Below, piece by piece: positions 1 to 9,456 of a stretch of DNA of 64,000 bases. Under the pieces are notes generated by a model. It saw only the letters and a program-made list of their open reading frames with translations. It was not told the origin of the DNA and did no database searches. This DNA comes from Sphingomonas ginsengisoli An et al. 2013 (GTDB lineage: Bacteria > Pseudomonadota > Alphaproteobacteria > Sphingomonadales > Sphingomonadaceae). The position numbers and the translations under genes were made by a program. The stretch spans positions 620,001 through 684,000 of the forward strand of contig NZ_CP045434.1 of NCBI RefSeq assembly GCF_009363895.1, read 5' to 3'. Position 1 is the first letter of the stretch; every line of letters starts with the position of its first letter.

Positions 1-621
1 GGCGGTCATATAAACGATCTTCTCCGCCCGCATCGCGACCGCGATGGCGCGCGCGGCTTCGTCGGCGTTGACGTTGTAAGGCTGGCCCGCCGGATCGGCG
101 CCGACGGTCGAGACCACCGGCAGCAGGCCGTCGTCGAGCAGACGGTGCAGTAATTCGGCGCGTACCTGGGTAACGTCGCCGACGAAGCCGAGCGAGGCGT
201 CGCGCGGAGAGACGGTCAGCAGCCCGGCATCCTCGCCCGAGACGCCGACCGCGGCGGGTTCGGCGCCGGCCTGGCCGTTGATGGTGGCGACGAGGTCGCG
301 GTTGATTTTGCCGACCAGCACCATGCGGACGATCTCGAGCGTCTCGGCGTCGGTGACGCGAAGGCCGTCACGGAACTCAGGTTCCTTGCCGACGCGGCGA
401 AGCATCGCGTCGACCTGCGGCCCGCCGCCGTGGACCAACACGCAGCGCACCCCAACCGAGCGCAGCAGCAGCACGTCCTGTGCGAGTGCGAGGTCGCTCG
501 CCTCGTCGATCGCCGCGCCGCCGAGCTTCACCACGATCGACTTGCCGGCGAACTGGCGGATGTAGGGGAGGGCCTCGACCAGGATTTGGGCGGTGCCTCC
601 GGGGGACAAGACTGGCGTCAT
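1..621 (-). CDS. argB: Acetylglutamate kinase (3' end missing)
   Basis: Phosphorylates N-acetylglutamate in the second step of arginine biosynthesis (cytoplasm). The ATG at 621 opens MTPVLSPGG; 207 codons stay open to the window edge, so roughly the last third of a family usually near 300 residues is missing. The amino-acid kinase signature is visible as VVKLGGAAID and VLVHGGGPQVD, followed by the KINRDLVATING and YNVNADEAA segments that bind substrate and nucleotide. The start overlaps the argJ stop by four bases (ATGA), so it is the third gene of a translationally coupled argC-argJ-argB operon. Confidence 0.96.
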   Translation of the reverse strand, partial: MTPVLSPGGTAQILVEALPYIRQFAGKSIVVKLGGAAIDEASDLALAQDVLLLRSVGVRCVLVHGGGPQVDAMLRRVGKEPEFRDGLRVTDAETLEIVRMVLVGKINRDLVATINGQAGAEPAAVGVSGEDAGLLTVSPRDASLGFVGDVTQVRAELLHRLLDDGLLPVVSTVGADPAGQPYNVNADEAARAIAVAMRAEKIVYMTA

Positions 622-1781
622 GACGTCTTCGAATTTTCCTTGATGTAACCCGGCCCGAGGTCGATCCCGATCATTCGCGCCGAGCCCTGGCCGGCTCCGA
701 GATGGACCTCGATCGAGAACTCGTCGCCCATCATGTGCTCGGTCAGCGCCTGAGCGTCGTGGGCGATATTGATGCCTGCTTCGGCGACGCGGATCCCCCC
801 ATAAGCGACGAAGGTGCGCTCGACCTCCATCGCCACGCCGCACGAGCCGGCGGCGGCAAGCAGGCGGCCCCAATAGGGATCGCTGCCGTACCAGCTGCAC
901 TTGACCAGGTTATTCTCGGCGATCGACTTGGCCGCGATCCGCGCCTCGGCATCGCTGGCGGCGCCGGTGACGTGAAGGTGGGCGATGCGGGTCATCCCCT
1001 CGGCGTCGCGGGCCATCTTCATGGTCAGCTCGCGGCAGGCCTGCTCGACCGCGCGGCCGAAGCCGTCGAGATCGGACGGGGTCCCCCGGCGGCCGCTGGC
1101 GAACAGCATCGCGGTGTCGTTAGTGCTGGTCGCCCCGTCGACATTGAGCGTGTTGAAAGTGTTCGCCGAAGCGCTCGCCAGCATCGCCTGGAGGGTTTCG
1201 CGAGGGACGTCGGCGTCGGTCGTCAGGAAGGCGAGCATGGTCGCCATGTTGGGCGCGATCATCCCGCAGCCCTTGGCCATGCCGCCCAGCGTCCAGCCGT
1301 CGCCGCAGATGACGACCTCCTTCGACACATGGTCGGTGGTGAGGATGCCGCGCGCGGCGTCCTCGCCCCCGCCACGGCCGAGCTTTTTCACCAACTTTGG
1401 CGTGGCGGCGAGGATCGGCTCCATCGGTAGCGGAGTGCCGATGATTCCGGTCGAGCAGACAAGCACATCGCCGGTCGCCGCACCGAGCGCGTCGGCGGCG
1501 GCGGCGCCCATGGCCTCGGCAGCGGCCAGCCCGGCCGCACCGGTGCCGGCGTTGGCATTGCCCGAATTGACGATCACCGCCGTCGCGCGTCCGCCATTGG
1601 CGGCGAGCAGGCTGCGGTCGAGCGTCACCGGGGGCGCGGCGAATTTGTTCTGGGTGAAGACCGCCGCGCAGGTGACCGGCTGGCGATCCTCGGTGGCGAG
1701 CAGCGCCATGTCGTAGCGCCGCCGCTTGATCCCGGCATGGAGTCCGGAGGCAACGAAGCCCTCGGGGGCGGTAACGCTCAT
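618..1781 (-). CDS. argJ: Bifunctional glutamate N-acetyltransferase / ornithine acetyltransferase
   Basis: Recycles the acetyl group from acetylornithine to glutamate and, in bifunctional forms, can also use acetyl-CoA. The 387-residue protein has the usual length. It contains the self-cleavage site NVDGATSTNDT, where ArgJ precursors are cut before the Thr that becomes the nucleophile of the beta chain, and the STGIIG oxyanion-hole segment. The start MSVTAPEGF is chosen because its ATG overlaps the argC stop by four bases. The frame stays open further upstream, but that extension lies inside argC. The mono- or bifunctional state cannot be told from sequence. Confidence 0.96.
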   Translation of the reverse strand: MSVTAPEGFVASGLHAGIKRRRYDMALLATEDRQPVTCAAVFTQNKFAAPPVTLDRSLLAANGGRATAVIVNSGNANAGTGAAGLAAAEAMGAAAADALGAATGDVLVCSTGIIGTPLPMEPILAATPKLVKKLGRGGGEDAARGILTTDHVSKEVVICGDGWTLGGMAKGCGMIAPNMATMLAFLTTDADVPRETLQAMLASASANTFNTLNVDGATSTNDTAMLFASGRRGTPSDLDGFGRAVEQACRELTMKMARDAEGMTRIAHLHVTGAASDAEARIAAKSIAENNLVKCSWYGSDPYWGRLLAAAGSCGVAMEVERTFVAYGGIRVAEAGINIAHDAQALTEHMMGDEFSIEVHLGAGQGSARMIGIDLGPGYIKENSKTS

Positions 1782-2794
1782 GGATAGACTCCGCAGACGC
1801 TGAGACCGGCGGTCTCGGGCAGGCCGAACATCAAATTGGCGCACTGGATCATCTGTCCGGCGGCGCCCTTGCCGAGATTGTCGATCGCCGCAATCGCCAG
1901 CACGCGACCGGTGCGCTGATCGTAGCGCGCCGTCAGCTGAACCGCGTTCGAGCCCGCCACCCACTTGGTCGCGGGCGGCTCGGCGGTGACATGGACGAAC
2001 GGTTCGTCGGCATAGGCTGCGCGGAAAACGTCGAGCGGCTCGTCGGCGGTCATCGGCCGGGCGGCGGTACCGTAGCAGGTGGCGAGGATGCCGCGGGTCA
2101 TTGGCGCGAGGTGCGGGGTGAACAGCACTTCGCTGCCGAGCGCCTGCTCCATCTCGGCGGTGTGGCGGTGGTCGAGCAGGCCGTAGGCGCTGAGGCTGCC
2201 GGCAACGGTATTGAAGCTGGTGCCCTCCTTGAGTGCACGGCCGGCGCCGCTGACACCCGAGGCGGCGTCGACGATGAGCGATCCCGGCACGATCAGCCCG
2301 GCGTCGAGCAAGGGCTTGGTCGCCAGGATGGTCGCGGTCGGATAGCAGCCCGCCGCCGCCACCGCGTCGACGGCGCTAATCTCGTCGCGATGGAATTCAG
2401 GGATTCCATAGACAAAGCGGTCGAGAGACTCGGGCGCGGCGTGCTCATGGCCGTACCAGCGAGCATAGACGGCCGGATCTGCGAGCCGGAAGTCGGCGCC
2501 GAGGTCGACCAGCTTGAGCCCGCGGGCGAGGATGGCGCCGGCGATCTTCTGGCTCTCGCCGTGAGGCAGGGCGGCGAACACGAGGTCGACGTCGTCGAGC
2601 GCTTCGAGCGCGAACCGTTCGACGGTGGCCGTAGCATAGGCTGGCGCGACGTGCGGATGGACGGCGGCCAGCGGCTGCCCCGCCTTGCTGTCGCCGAACA
2701 GCCGGGTGGCGGTGATGTCGGGGTGCGCGGCGAGGCAACGCAGCAATTCGCCCCCGACGTAACCGGAAGCGCCAAGTAGGGCGGCTCGAATCAT
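1778..2794 (-). CDS. argC: N-acetyl-gamma-glutamyl-phosphate reductase
   Basis: NADPH-dependent reduction of acetylglutamyl phosphate, the third step of arginine synthesis. The 338-residue product starts MIRAALLGASGYVGGELLR with the nucleotide-binding GASGYVG fingerprint. The catalytic cysteine lies in VAAAGCYPTATILA, and the IDAASGVSGAG and HRHTAEME segments are typical. It is the first gene of the argC-argJ-argB operon, and its promoter must lie in the short gap toward argR, which holds two ARG-box-like inverted repeats. A longer frame upstream of 2794 runs across argR and is ignored. Confidence 0.97.
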   Translation of the reverse strand: MIRAALLGASGYVGGELLRCLAAHPDITATRLFGDSKAGQPLAAVHPHVAPAYATATVERFALEALDDVDLVFAALPHGESQKIAGAILARGLKLVDLGADFRLADPAVYARWYGHEHAAPESLDRFVYGIPEFHRDEISAVDAVAAAGCYPTATILATKPLLDAGLIVPGSLIVDAASGVSGAGRALKEGTSFNTVAGSLSAYGLLDHRHTAEMEQALGSEVLFTPHLAPMTRGILATCYGTAARPMTADEPLDVFRAAYADEPFVHVTAEPPATKWVAGSNAVQLTARYDQRTGRVLAIAAIDNLGKGAAGQMIQCANLMFGLPETAGLSVCGVYP

Positions 2795-2817
2795 CAGGCG
2801 GTGCCCTATCGCGGCAA

Positions 2818-2833
2818 TTGCATGTTTATGCAA
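2818..2833. promoter_or_regulatory. ARG-box-like operator 1
   Basis: TTGCATGTTTATGCAA is a perfect inverted repeat: six-base arms around a four-base AT-rich centre. That is the spacing of ArgR operators (TGNAT-W4-ATNCA). It lies 24 bases upstream of the argC start and 20 bases upstream of the chosen argR start, so occupancy could repress both divergent genes. The assignment is inferred from position and symmetry. Confidence 0.7.
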
Positions 2834-2834
2834 G

Positions 2835-2851
2835 GCAATGCATATTATTGC
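2835..2851. promoter_or_regulatory. ARG-box-like operator 2
   Basis: GCAATGCATATTATTGC has five-base inverted arms (GCAAT/ATTGC) around GCATATT and lies immediately beside operator 1. It ends just before the argR start chosen at 2853. Two adjacent imperfect palindromes are the normal layout for hexameric ArgR. This copy is less symmetrical than the first. Confidence 0.55.
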
Positions 2852-2852
2852 G

Positions 2853-3305
2853 ATGACCGATGCCCGCCTTCGTCGCCAGCGCCTGATCGCCGACCTGCTT
2901 CGAAGCCGCGCGGTCGCGAGCCAGGATGCCCTGCTGGCCGTCCTCCGCGAGGAGGGGTTCGCAACCACCCAGGCGACGATCTCGCGCGATCTCGAGCAGC
3001 TTGGCGCGGTCAAGCTTCGCCGCGCCGGGATCACTAGCTATGCGCTGCCCGACGAGGCGAGCGTCGCCAACGCTCCCGAGCGGCGGTTGCGCGCGATTTT
3101 TGCTGAGTGGGTGCGGTCAATCGAGCCGGTCGGCCAGCTGGTTGTCTTGAGGACTCCGCCGGGCTCGGCGCATCTGGTCGGGGTCGCGCTCGACCAGGCG
3201 CAGCTTGCCGAGGTGGCGGGAACAATCTGCGGCGACGACACGATCTTCATCGCCGTCCGCAATGCCGAAGCTGCTATGGCTCTAGCCGACCGGCTGCGCG
3301 GGTAG
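2853..3305 (+). CDS. argR: Arginine repressor ArgR
   Basis: Arginine-responsive DNA-binding hexamer controlling arg genes. The 150-residue product is close to the usual length of about 150-156. The N-terminal winged helix includes TTQATISRDLEQLG, the family's recognition-helix signature. The C-terminal half, from about residue 80, carries PPGSAHLVGVALD and the GTICGDDTIFI arginine-binding/oligomerisation segment. An in-frame ATG at 2838 would add MHIIA, but it falls inside operator 2, so 2853 is preferred. It is transcribed divergently from argCJB, which fits autoregulation. Confidence 0.95.
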   Translation: MTDARLRRQRLIADLLRSRAVASQDALLAVLREEGFATTQATISRDLEQLGAVKLRRAGITSYALPDEASVANAPERRLRAIFAEWVRSIEPVGQLVVLRTPPGSAHLVGVALDQAQLAEVAGTICGDDTIFIAVRNAEAAMALADRLRG

Positions 3306-3310
3306 GAAAG

Positions 3311-3382
3311 TGGGCCCGGAGGGATTCGAACCCCCAACCTGGCCGTTATGAGCGGCTGGCTCTACCATTGAGCTACAGGCCC
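3311..3382 (-). tRNA. tRNA-Ile2 (anticodon CAT; elongator Met is the alternative)
   Basis: A 72-nucleotide cloverleaf on the minus strand: acceptor GGGCCTG/CGGGCCC with one G-T pair, D arm TAGCTC, anticodon loop CTCATAA, T arm GGGGG-TTCGAAT-CCCTC and discriminator A. CCA is not encoded. It lacks the C1/A72 mismatch and GGG/CCC anticodon stem of the initiator. The C4-G69 and C5-G68 pairs are those recognised by the lysidine synthetase TilS in E. coli Ile2, which favours Ile2 over elongator Met. Confidence 0.9.
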
Positions 3383-3405
3383 CGGACGGGGCGATAGCGA
3401 GGAGC

Positions 3406-3870
3406 TTGGCAGCGGGCAATCGGCGGCGCTACCGCTCGTTCGTGCCGCGCCATCCGCCCTCCGACTATCTCCGTTTCATCGAAGCGGCGGCGTCGCTGAC
3501 CCTCGCCAGCATGGCGATCCGCTGGTTGCCCTTCGAGCGCCTCGTCCGCACGATGGGGAAGGGACCGCCGCTGGCCGGGACACAGAAAGCGACGGAACTC
3601 GAAGCGGTTCGCCGGGCGGTCCAGCGCGCTTCGGCACGGCTGCCCTGGCGGACGGTCTGCTTTCAGGAAGGGCTCGCCGCGCACTGGCTGCTGCGCCGGC
3701 GCGGGATCGACAGTCGACTTCACTATGGCATCCGCCCGGAGGGCGACCGGCTGAGCGCGCACGTCTGGGTCGAAGCTGACGGCGCGGTCGTGATCGGCGA
3801 GGAGGAGCGCGGGCAGCCCCACGTCCGGGTCGCGATCTTCCCGCCAGAGGTGCCCCCGACCACGCTGTGA
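3406..3870 (+). CDS. PF13471 transglutaminase-like protein (lasso-peptide B2-type)
   Basis: A 154-residue protein resembling the B2/transglutaminase-like cysteine peptidase family that removes leaders in lasso-peptide synthesis. A Cys in VCFQEGLAAHWLLRRRGI, a His in LSAHVWVEADG and an Asp shortly after can form the family's Cys-His-Asp triad. The start is uncertain: the TTG at 3406 has AGGAG only one base upstream, and the in-frame GTG at 3442 is possible. No lasso precursor, B1 or asparagine-synthetase-like gene is nearby. Instead it sits 12 bases ahead of an EpsG-type polymerase at the head of a polysaccharide locus, so a role in that locus is possible but unproven. Confidence 0.75.
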   Translation: MAAGNRRRYRSFVPRHPPSDYLRFIEAAASLTLASMAIRWLPFERLVRTMGKGPPLAGTQKATELEAVRRAVQRASARLPWRTVCFQEGLAAHWLLRRRGIDSRLHYGIRPEGDRLSAHVWVEADGAVVIGEEERGQPHVRVAIFPPEVPPTTL

Positions 3871-3882
3871 GGGCGCCGGCGC

Positions 3883-5001
3883 ATGGACGAGCCTCGCGCC
3901 GCTTCGTATAGCCGCCTCGCCTTGACGCCTTATCTTCTCCTCTTCGCCTTCTTCGCGCTAGGCGCGCTGTTCAGCGAACCGGTCGTGGCGGCAGCCGACG
4001 GACGTCCCGCGGCCGAACCGTCCCCGCCAGCACCGCACCACATCCCGCTGATGCTGATCGTCGGCGGATTGCTGATGGCGGTGATGATCGGACTGCGCTT
4101 CCGCGTCGGCGGCGACTGGGACACCTACACGTCCTATTGGGACTATGCCGCGACGGCGAGCCTCGCCGAGATGCTCGATTTCGGCGATCCGGCCTACCAA
4201 TTCCTCAACTGGGGCGGACAGCAGCTCGGGCTCGACATCTGGTCGGTCAATCTCGTCTGCGGATTGCTGTTCAGCCTGGGCCTGATCCGCTTTGCGCGGA
4301 CCCAACCGCTGCCGTGGCTGGTGGTGGTGGTCGCCATCCCCTACCTCGTGGTGGTCGTCGCGATGGGCTACACCCGGCAGGCGGTGGCGATCGGCCTGCT
4401 GCTCGGCGGAATGGCATCGCTCTTTCGCGGCGGAAGCCTGCTCCGCTTTGCCGTTTACGTCGTTCTCGCCGCGCTCTTCCACAAGACGGCGGTGCTCGCG
4501 CTGCCGCTGATCATCTTCTCACGCAAGCGCAATCGCCTGTTGACCCTGCTCGGCGGGCTGTTGCTGTTCTACGCGCTCTATGCGGCCTTGCTCGCCGACA
4601 ATGTCGACAAGCTCGTCACCAACTATATCCAGGCCGAATATCAGAGTTCGGGCGCGGCGATCCGGGTCGGCCTCAGCCTCATCCCCGCCTTGCTGTTCCT
4701 TGCGTCCCCGGGCAGGTTTGCGTTCGACGACCTCCAGCGCGGTTTCTTCCGGTTGAGCAGCTGGGTAACAATTGCGCTGCTGGTCGCGCTGGTGACCACG
4801 CCCTCGAGTACCGCGGTCGACCGAATGGCGCTCTACATGTTTCCGCTCCAGCTGGCGGTGATGAGCCGGCTGCCGCTGGCTTTTCCCAATATCGCCAACC
4901 GCTTCGTCATCGTCTGCTATGCGCTCGCCATCGAGCTGGTCTGGCTCGATTTCGCGGACTTTGCCTACAAGTGGCTACCCTATCGGACCTATCTCCTTTA
5001 G
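3883..5001 (+). CDS. EpsG/Wzy-type polysaccharide polymerase
   Basis: A 372-residue integral membrane protein with about ten hydrophobic segments. [15 protein letters not shown] matches the EpsG-family hallmark (GxRxxxGxDWxxY), and [13 protein letters not shown] and [12 protein letters not shown] match later conserved segments. EpsG-like proteins polymerise undecaprenyl-linked repeat units in the inner membrane. An odd Ala/Pro-rich stretch of about 25 residues ([18 protein letters not shown]) separates the first two segments. It lies just upstream of rmlACBD in the same direction. Confidence 0.85.
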   Translation: MDEPRAASYSRLALTPYLLLFAFFALGALFSEPVVAAADGRPAAEPSPPAPHHIPLMLIVGGLLMAVMIGLRFRVGGDWDTYTSYWDYAATASLAEMLDFGDPAYQFLNWGGQQLGLDIWSVNLVCGLLFSLGLIRFARTQPLPWLVVVVAIPYLVVVVAMGYTRQAVAIGLLLGGMASLFRGGSLLRFAVYVVLAALFHKTAVLALPLIIFSRKRNRLLTLLGGLLLFYALYAALLADNVDKLVTNYIQAEYQSSGAAIRVGLSLIPALLFLASPGRFAFDDLQRGFFRLSSWVTIALLVALVTTPSSTAVDRMALYMFPLQLAVMSRLPLAFPNIANRFVIVCYALAIELVWLDFADFAYKWLPYRTYLL

Positions 5002-5036
5002 ACAGACCGGACGGCAGGCGAAAAGGCGAGGGACGG

Positions 5037-5915
5037 TTGAAGGGCATCATTCTCGCCGGCGGCAGCGGCAGCCGGCTCTATCCGGCGACGCTCAGCGTCT
5101 CCAAGCAGTTGCTGCCGGTCTACGACAAGCCGATGATCTACTACCCGCTCGGCGTGCTGATGCTGGGCGGGATCCGCGATATTCTGATCATTTCGACACC
5201 GCGCGACCTGCCGGCGTTCCGTGATCTGCTCGGCGACGGCAGCGATTATGGCATCACCTTGAGCTATGCCGAGCAAGCGGCGCCCAACGGATTGGCCGAA
5301 GCCTTCATCATCGGCCGTGAGTTCATCGGCGACGATCCGGTCGCGCTGATCCTCGGAGACAACATCTTCTACGGCGCCGGCCTGCCCGACCTGATCTGCG
5401 AGGCCGCGACGCTGAGCAAGGGCGCGCGCGTCTTCGCTTATGCGGTCGAGGATCCCGAGCGCTACGGCGTGGTCTCCTTCGATGCCGAGGGGCGGGCGGT
5501 GTCGATCGAGGAAAAGCCCGCCAAACCCGCTTCGCGCTGGGCAGTCACCGGGCTCTACCTCTACGACAATGACGTGGTCGAGATCGCCGCCGGGCTGTCG
5601 CCGTCGCCGCGGGGCGAGCTCGAGATCACCGACGTCAACCGGGCCTATCTCGCGAATGGGACGCTCGAGGTGCGGACGCTCGGCCGCGGGTTCGCCTGGC
5701 TAGACACCGGCACGCATGAGAGCCTGCAGGACGCCGGCAGCTTCGTCCGCGCGGTCGAGCATCGCCAGGGGCTCAAGATCTGCTGCCTCGAAGAGATCGG
5801 CTTCGAGCAGGGGTGGCTCGATAGTGCCAGCGTGCTCGCCCGCGCCGATCGCCTCGGCAAGACGCCTTACGCCGCTTATTTGCGCCGGCGAGTGACCGAG
5901 CCTGTCCATGGTTGA
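5037..5915 (+). CDS. rmlA: Glucose-1-phosphate thymidylyltransferase RmlA
   Basis: Makes dTDP-glucose from dTTP and glucose-1-phosphate, the first step toward dTDP-rhamnose and other dTDP-6-deoxyhexoses. The 292-residue protein starts [16 protein letters not shown], the nucleotidyltransferase P-loop-like signature, followed by [13 protein letters not shown] and [10 protein letters not shown]. The start is a TTG at 5037, fixed by the conserved N terminus. The frame is open far upstream, but that part lies inside the EpsG gene. The next gene overlaps by eight bases. Confidence 0.96.
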   Translation: MKGIILAGGSGSRLYPATLSVSKQLLPVYDKPMIYYPLGVLMLGGIRDILIISTPRDLPAFRDLLGDGSDYGITLSYAEQAAPNGLAEAFIIGREFIGDDPVALILGDNIFYGAGLPDLICEAATLSKGARVFAYAVEDPERYGVVSFDAEGRAVSIEEKPAKPASRWAVTGLYLYDNDVVEIAAGLSPSPRGELEITDVNRAYLANGTLEVRTLGRGFAWLDTGTHESLQDAGSFVRAVEHRQGLKICCLEEIGFEQGWLDSASVLARADRLGKTPYAAYLRRRVTEPVHG

Positions 5916-6462
5916 GGTCCGGCAGACCGCGCTTCCCGGCGTGCTCGAATTGCGGCCGATCCGACGCGGCGACGAACGCGGTTTCTTTTCCGAGGTCTGG
6001 AACGCGCGCGACTGGGCGGCGGCCGGGATCGACCGCCCATTCGTCCAGGACAATCACAGTTGCTCGGCGCGCGGGGTATTGCGCGGCCTCCACTATCAGC
6101 TCGAACCATTCGCCCAGGCCAAATTGGTGCGGGTGAGCCGGGGCCGGGTGCTCGACGTCGCGGTCGACATCCGGGCCGGCAGCGCCACCTTCGGCCGGTG
6201 GGCCGGGGCGATCCTTTCGGCCGAGGAGTGGAACCAGCTGTTCATCCCGCCGGGGTTCGCGCACGGTTTCCTCGCGCTCGAGGACGGCTGCGAGGTCCAG
6301 TATAAGGTCGACGCTCTCTACAGCGCGGCACACGATCGCGGTATCGACCCGTTCGATCCGGCGATCGGGGTCCAATGGCCGATGGAACGTTCGGAAATAC
6401 TGCTCTCCGACAAGGACCGCGCCGCGCCGCTCCTCAAGGATGCCGAGGCGATGCGCTCATGA
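5908..6462 (+). CDS. rmlC: dTDP-4-dehydrorhamnose 3,5-epimerase RmlC
   Basis: Cupin-fold epimerase converting dTDP-4-keto-6-deoxyglucose into dTDP-4-keto-rhamnose. 184 residues, normal length. It shows [11 protein letters not shown], the [19 protein letters not shown] core with the catalytic His, and [15 protein letters not shown]. Its start overlaps rmlA and its end overlaps rmlB by four bases, so rmlA-C-B-D is one tightly coupled operon, the order seen in sphingan gene clusters. Confidence 0.96.
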   Translation: MVEVRQTALPGVLELRPIRRGDERGFFSEVWNARDWAAAGIDRPFVQDNHSCSARGVLRGLHYQLEPFAQAKLVRVSRGRVLDVAVDIRAGSATFGRWAGAILSAEEWNQLFIPPGFAHGFLALEDGCEVQYKVDALYSAAHDRGIDPFDPAIGVQWPMERSEILLSDKDRAAPLLKDAEAMRS

Positions 6463-7514
6463 AGACGATCCTCGTCACCGGCAGTGCGGGCTTCATCGGC
6501 AGTGCGGTCGCGCGGCGGCTGGTCGGGCAGGGGCGGCGGGTCGTCTCGCTCGACAAGCTGACCTATTCGGGCTCGCTCACCTCGCTGCGTGAGATCGAGG
6601 GCGCCGCCAACCATCGCTTCGTCCACGGCGATATCGGCGACACCGAGCTGGTCGGACGGTTGCTACGCGAGGAAGGCGTCGAGGGTGTCATGCACCTGGC
6701 AGCCGAAAGCCATGTCGACCGCTCGATCGATGGGCCCGGCGTGTTTGTCGAGACGAATGTCGTGGGCACCTTCCGCCTGCTGAGCGCGGTGCTCGACTAT
6801 TGGCGTTCGCTCTCGAGCGAAGGGCAGGCGAACTTCCGCTTCCACCACGTTTCAACCGATGAGGTGTTCGGCGACCTTCCGTTCGACGCGGGCTATTTTA
6901 CCGAGGAAACGCCCTATCGGCCGTCGTCGCCTTACTCGGCATCCAAGGCGGCCAGCGACCATTTCGTCCGCGCGTGGCATGAAACCTACGGTCTGCCGGT
7001 GGTGCTCTCCAATTGCTCGAACAACTACGGGCCCTACCACTTTCCCGAGAAGCTGATCCCGTTGGTCATCCTTAACGCGCTCGATGGACAGCCGCTGCCG
7101 GTCTATGGGCGCGGCGAGAACGTCCGCGACTGGCTGTTCGTCGAGGACCACGCCGCCGCGCTGGAAGCGGTGCTCACCCGCGGCGCGGTCGGCGAGAGTT
7201 ACAATGTGGGCGGCCGCGCCGAGCGCACCAACCTGCAGGTGGTCGAAGCGATCTGCGACCTGCTTGACGAGCGCCGTCCGCTGCCGGACGGACGGCCGCG
7301 CCGCGCGCTGATCGAGTTCGTCACCGATCGGCCTGGGCACGATCGCCGCTATGCGATCGATGCGAGCAAGATCGAGCGCGAGCTCGGCTGGCGAGCGCAG
7401 AAGAGTTTCGCCAGCGGGCTCGCCCGGACGGTCGACTGGTATCTGGCCAACGACTGGTGGTGGCGCCCCTTGCGCGAGCGCTATGCGGGGGAGCGTTTGG
7501 GTCGCACGGCATGA
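6459..7514 (+). CDS. rmlB: dTDP-glucose 4,6-dehydratase RmlB
   Basis: NAD-dependent short-chain dehydrogenase forming dTDP-4-keto-6-deoxyglucose, the branch point used both by rmlC/D and by the amino-sugar genes at 15815-17842. The 351-residue protein has TGSAGFIG near the N terminus, [26 protein letters not shown] and the [10 protein letters not shown] catalytic Tyr-Lys pair. The ATG at 6459 overlaps the rmlC stop (ATGA); the frame extending upstream is inside rmlC. Confidence 0.97.
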   Translation: MKTILVTGSAGFIGSAVARRLVGQGRRVVSLDKLTYSGSLTSLREIEGAANHRFVHGDIGDTELVGRLLREEGVEGVMHLAAESHVDRSIDGPGVFVETNVVGTFRLLSAVLDYWRSLSSEGQANFRFHHVSTDEVFGDLPFDAGYFTEETPYRPSSPYSASKAASDHFVRAWHETYGLPVVLSNCSNNYGPYHFPEKLIPLVILNALDGQPLPVYGRGENVRDWLFVEDHAAALEAVLTRGAVGESYNVGGRAERTNLQVVEAICDLLDERRPLPDGRPRRALIEFVTDRPGHDRRYAIDASKIERELGWRAQKSFASGLARTVDWYLANDWWWRPLRERYAGERLGRTA

Positions 7515-8398
7515 AGCTGCTGGTGACTGGGCGCGAGGGCCAACTGGTGCGCAGCCTGGTCGAGCGGGCCGCTGCGTCTTCGCACGTCAAGATGATCACT
7601 GCCGGGCGGCCGGAGGTCGATCTCGCCGTGCCGGGGGCGATCCGCGCGGCGATCCTCGCCAACCGGCCCGACCTGGTGATCAACGCCGCGGCCTACACGC
7701 TGGTCGACCAGGCCGAGGACGAGCCAGCGCTCGCTCACCGTGTCAATGCCGAGGCGGCCGGCGAGGCGGCGGCGGCCGCGGCCGAGGTCGGCGCGCCGAC
7801 CGTTCAGATCTCGACCGATTATGTGTTCGACGGGGCAGCCACGCAGGCGATTGCCGAGGACCGGCCGACCGACCCCATCAATCGCTATGGCGCGACCAAA
7901 CTGGCCGGCGAAGAGGCGGTGCGGGCGGGCAATCCCCGCCATGTCATTCTGCGGACGGCGTGGGTCATAAGTCCGTTCGGCCGCAATTTTGTCACCGCGA
8001 TGTTGGGCGCGGCCTCGACCCGGTCCGAGCTGACGGTGGTGGCCGACCAACGCGGGAGCCCGACCAGCGCGCTCGATTTGGCTGACGCGATCTTCCGCCT
8101 GGCGATGCTGATTGCTGAAGGACGCGAGGGACTGCTCGGGCGGACTTTCCACCTTGCCGGCAGCGGCGACGCGAGTTGGTGCGAGCTGGCGCAGGCGATC
8201 ATGGACGAGGCTGCGGCGCACGGCCTGCCGCACGCGGCCATCAGGCCGATCCCGTCGACCGACTGGCCTACTCGCGCCCGGCGCCCGGCCTATTCGGTGC
8301 TCGACAGCCGGATCTGCGCCGCAGCGACCGGTTTCGTCATGCCCGACTGGCGCACATCGGTGGCGACGATCGTGAGGCGGCTCGCCCGATCCGCATGA
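7511..8398 (+). CDS. rmlD: dTDP-4-dehydrorhamnose reductase RmlD
   Basis: Reduces dTDP-4-keto-rhamnose to dTDP-L-rhamnose. The 295-residue product has [39 protein letters not shown] and the YGATKLAGE catalytic motif, ending with [10 protein letters not shown], which is typical for RmlD. The ATG at 7511 overlaps the rmlB stop by four bases, and the gene's own end overlaps the next glycosyltransferase by four bases, so that transferase belongs to the same transcript. Confidence 0.96.
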   Translation: MKLLVTGREGQLVRSLVERAAASSHVKMITAGRPEVDLAVPGAIRAAILANRPDLVINAAAYTLVDQAEDEPALAHRVNAEAAGEAAAAAAEVGAPTVQISTDYVFDGAATQAIAEDRPTDPINRYGATKLAGEEAVRAGNPRHVILRTAWVISPFGRNFVTAMLGAASTRSELTVVADQRGSPTSALDLADAIFRLAMLIAEGREGLLGRTFHLAGSGDASWCELAQAIMDEAAAHGLPHAAIRPIPSTDWPTRARRPAYSVLDSRICAAATGFVMPDWRTSVATIVRRLARSA

Positions 8399-9456
8399 AG
8401 GTCCTCGCCTTCACCAAATACGACCGTGAGGCGGCGAGCACCCGCCAACGGCTGCTACAATATCTACCTGCCTTCTCGACAGCCGGAATTACGGTCGATT
8501 ACCAGCCGCTACTCGACGACGCCTACATCCGCAGCCTGACCGGCCACGGCAAACCATCGCGGGCGAGGATCGCGCGCTCCTATCTCTCGCGCTTGGCCAC
8601 GCTACGGCGGCGACCCGATGCCGACCTCATCTGGGTCTATGCCGAGCTCTTTCCCTGGCTCCCGGCGCGCTTCGAGCGCGTGGTGCATCGCTGGGGCATC
8701 CCGGTGATCTACGACTTCGATGACGCCTTTTTCGTACCCTACGACGAGCATCCGCGCGGAGCGGCGCGGCTCCTGCTACGCGACAAACTGCGGCCACTGA
8801 TCGAGGGAGCAGCGGCCTGCACCTGCGGCAATGCTTACCTGCGCGACTATGCGGCCCGCTGGTGCGAGCGCAGCCTGGTGGTGCCGACGGTTGTCGACAC
8901 CGAGCGCTATGTGCCTGTGGCGGCGCCGGACGCGCCGCCGGTCATCGGCTGGATCGGCTCGCCTTCGACCTGGGCCAATGTCCGGCCCTTGCTCCCGATG
9001 CTGGCGCAGCTGCACCGCGAGACCGGCGCCCGCATCCGCGCGATAGGGGCAGGCCGGGGGGCCGAGGCGGATCGATTCGAGGGCCTCGACCTCGTCGAGT
9101 GGAGCGAGGCGAGTGAGATCGCCGAAGTCCAGCGCTTCACGATCGGGATCATGCCGCTGATCGACGCTCCGTTTCAGCGCGGCAAGAGCGGTTACAAGCT
9201 GATCCAATATATGGCCTGCGGACTGCCGACGGTGGCCTCGCCGGTCGGGGTCAACCGGCAGATCGTGATCGAGGGCGAGACCGGTTTTCTGGTCGAGAAT
9301 GCCAACCAATGGAGGGAGCGGTTGCGCGCCCTGCTGGCCGATCCGGCCTTGCGAGCCCGGCTTGGCGCCGCCGGGCGGCAGCGCGCGGTTGCCGCTTACT
9401 CGCTCGCCAATGAAGCGCCGCGGTTGATCGAGCTGTTCCGATCGGTCGCCGGCTGA
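8395..9456 (+). CDS. Glycosyltransferase (GT4-like)
   Basis: A 353-residue cytoplasmic transferase with two Rossmann-like halves. The N-terminal part opens [19 protein letters not shown]; the C-terminal part has VIGWIGSPSTWANV, then GIMPLIDAPFQRGKSGYK and KLIQYMACGLPTVASPVG, the GT4-type nucleotide-sugar-binding region. It starts within the rmlD stop (ATGA), so rhamnose transfer is plausible, but donor and acceptor cannot be read from sequence. Its 3' end overlaps the convergent gene by 61 bases. Confidence 0.85.
   Translation: MKVLAFTKYDREAASTRQRLLQYLPAFSTAGITVDYQPLLDDAYIRSLTGHGKPSRARIARSYLSRLATLRRRPDADLIWVYAELFPWLPARFERVVHRWGIPVIYDFDDAFFVPYDEHPRGAARLLLRDKLRPLIEGAAACTCGNAYLRDYAARWCERSLVVPTVVDTERYVPVAAPDAPPVIGWIGSPSTWANVRPLLPMLAQLHRETGARIRAIGAGRGAEADRFEGLDLVEWSEASEIAEVQRFTIGIMPLIDAPFQRGKSGYKLIQYMACGLPTVASPVGVNRQIVIEGETGFLVENANQWRERLRALLADPALRARLGAAGRQRAVAAYSLANEAPRLIELFRSVAG

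Noticed and set aside
3406..5001. A lasso-peptide biosynthetic cluster
   Set aside because: Only a B2-like protein is present; no precursor, B1 or asparagine-synthetase-like gene was seen within the surrounding 15 kb.
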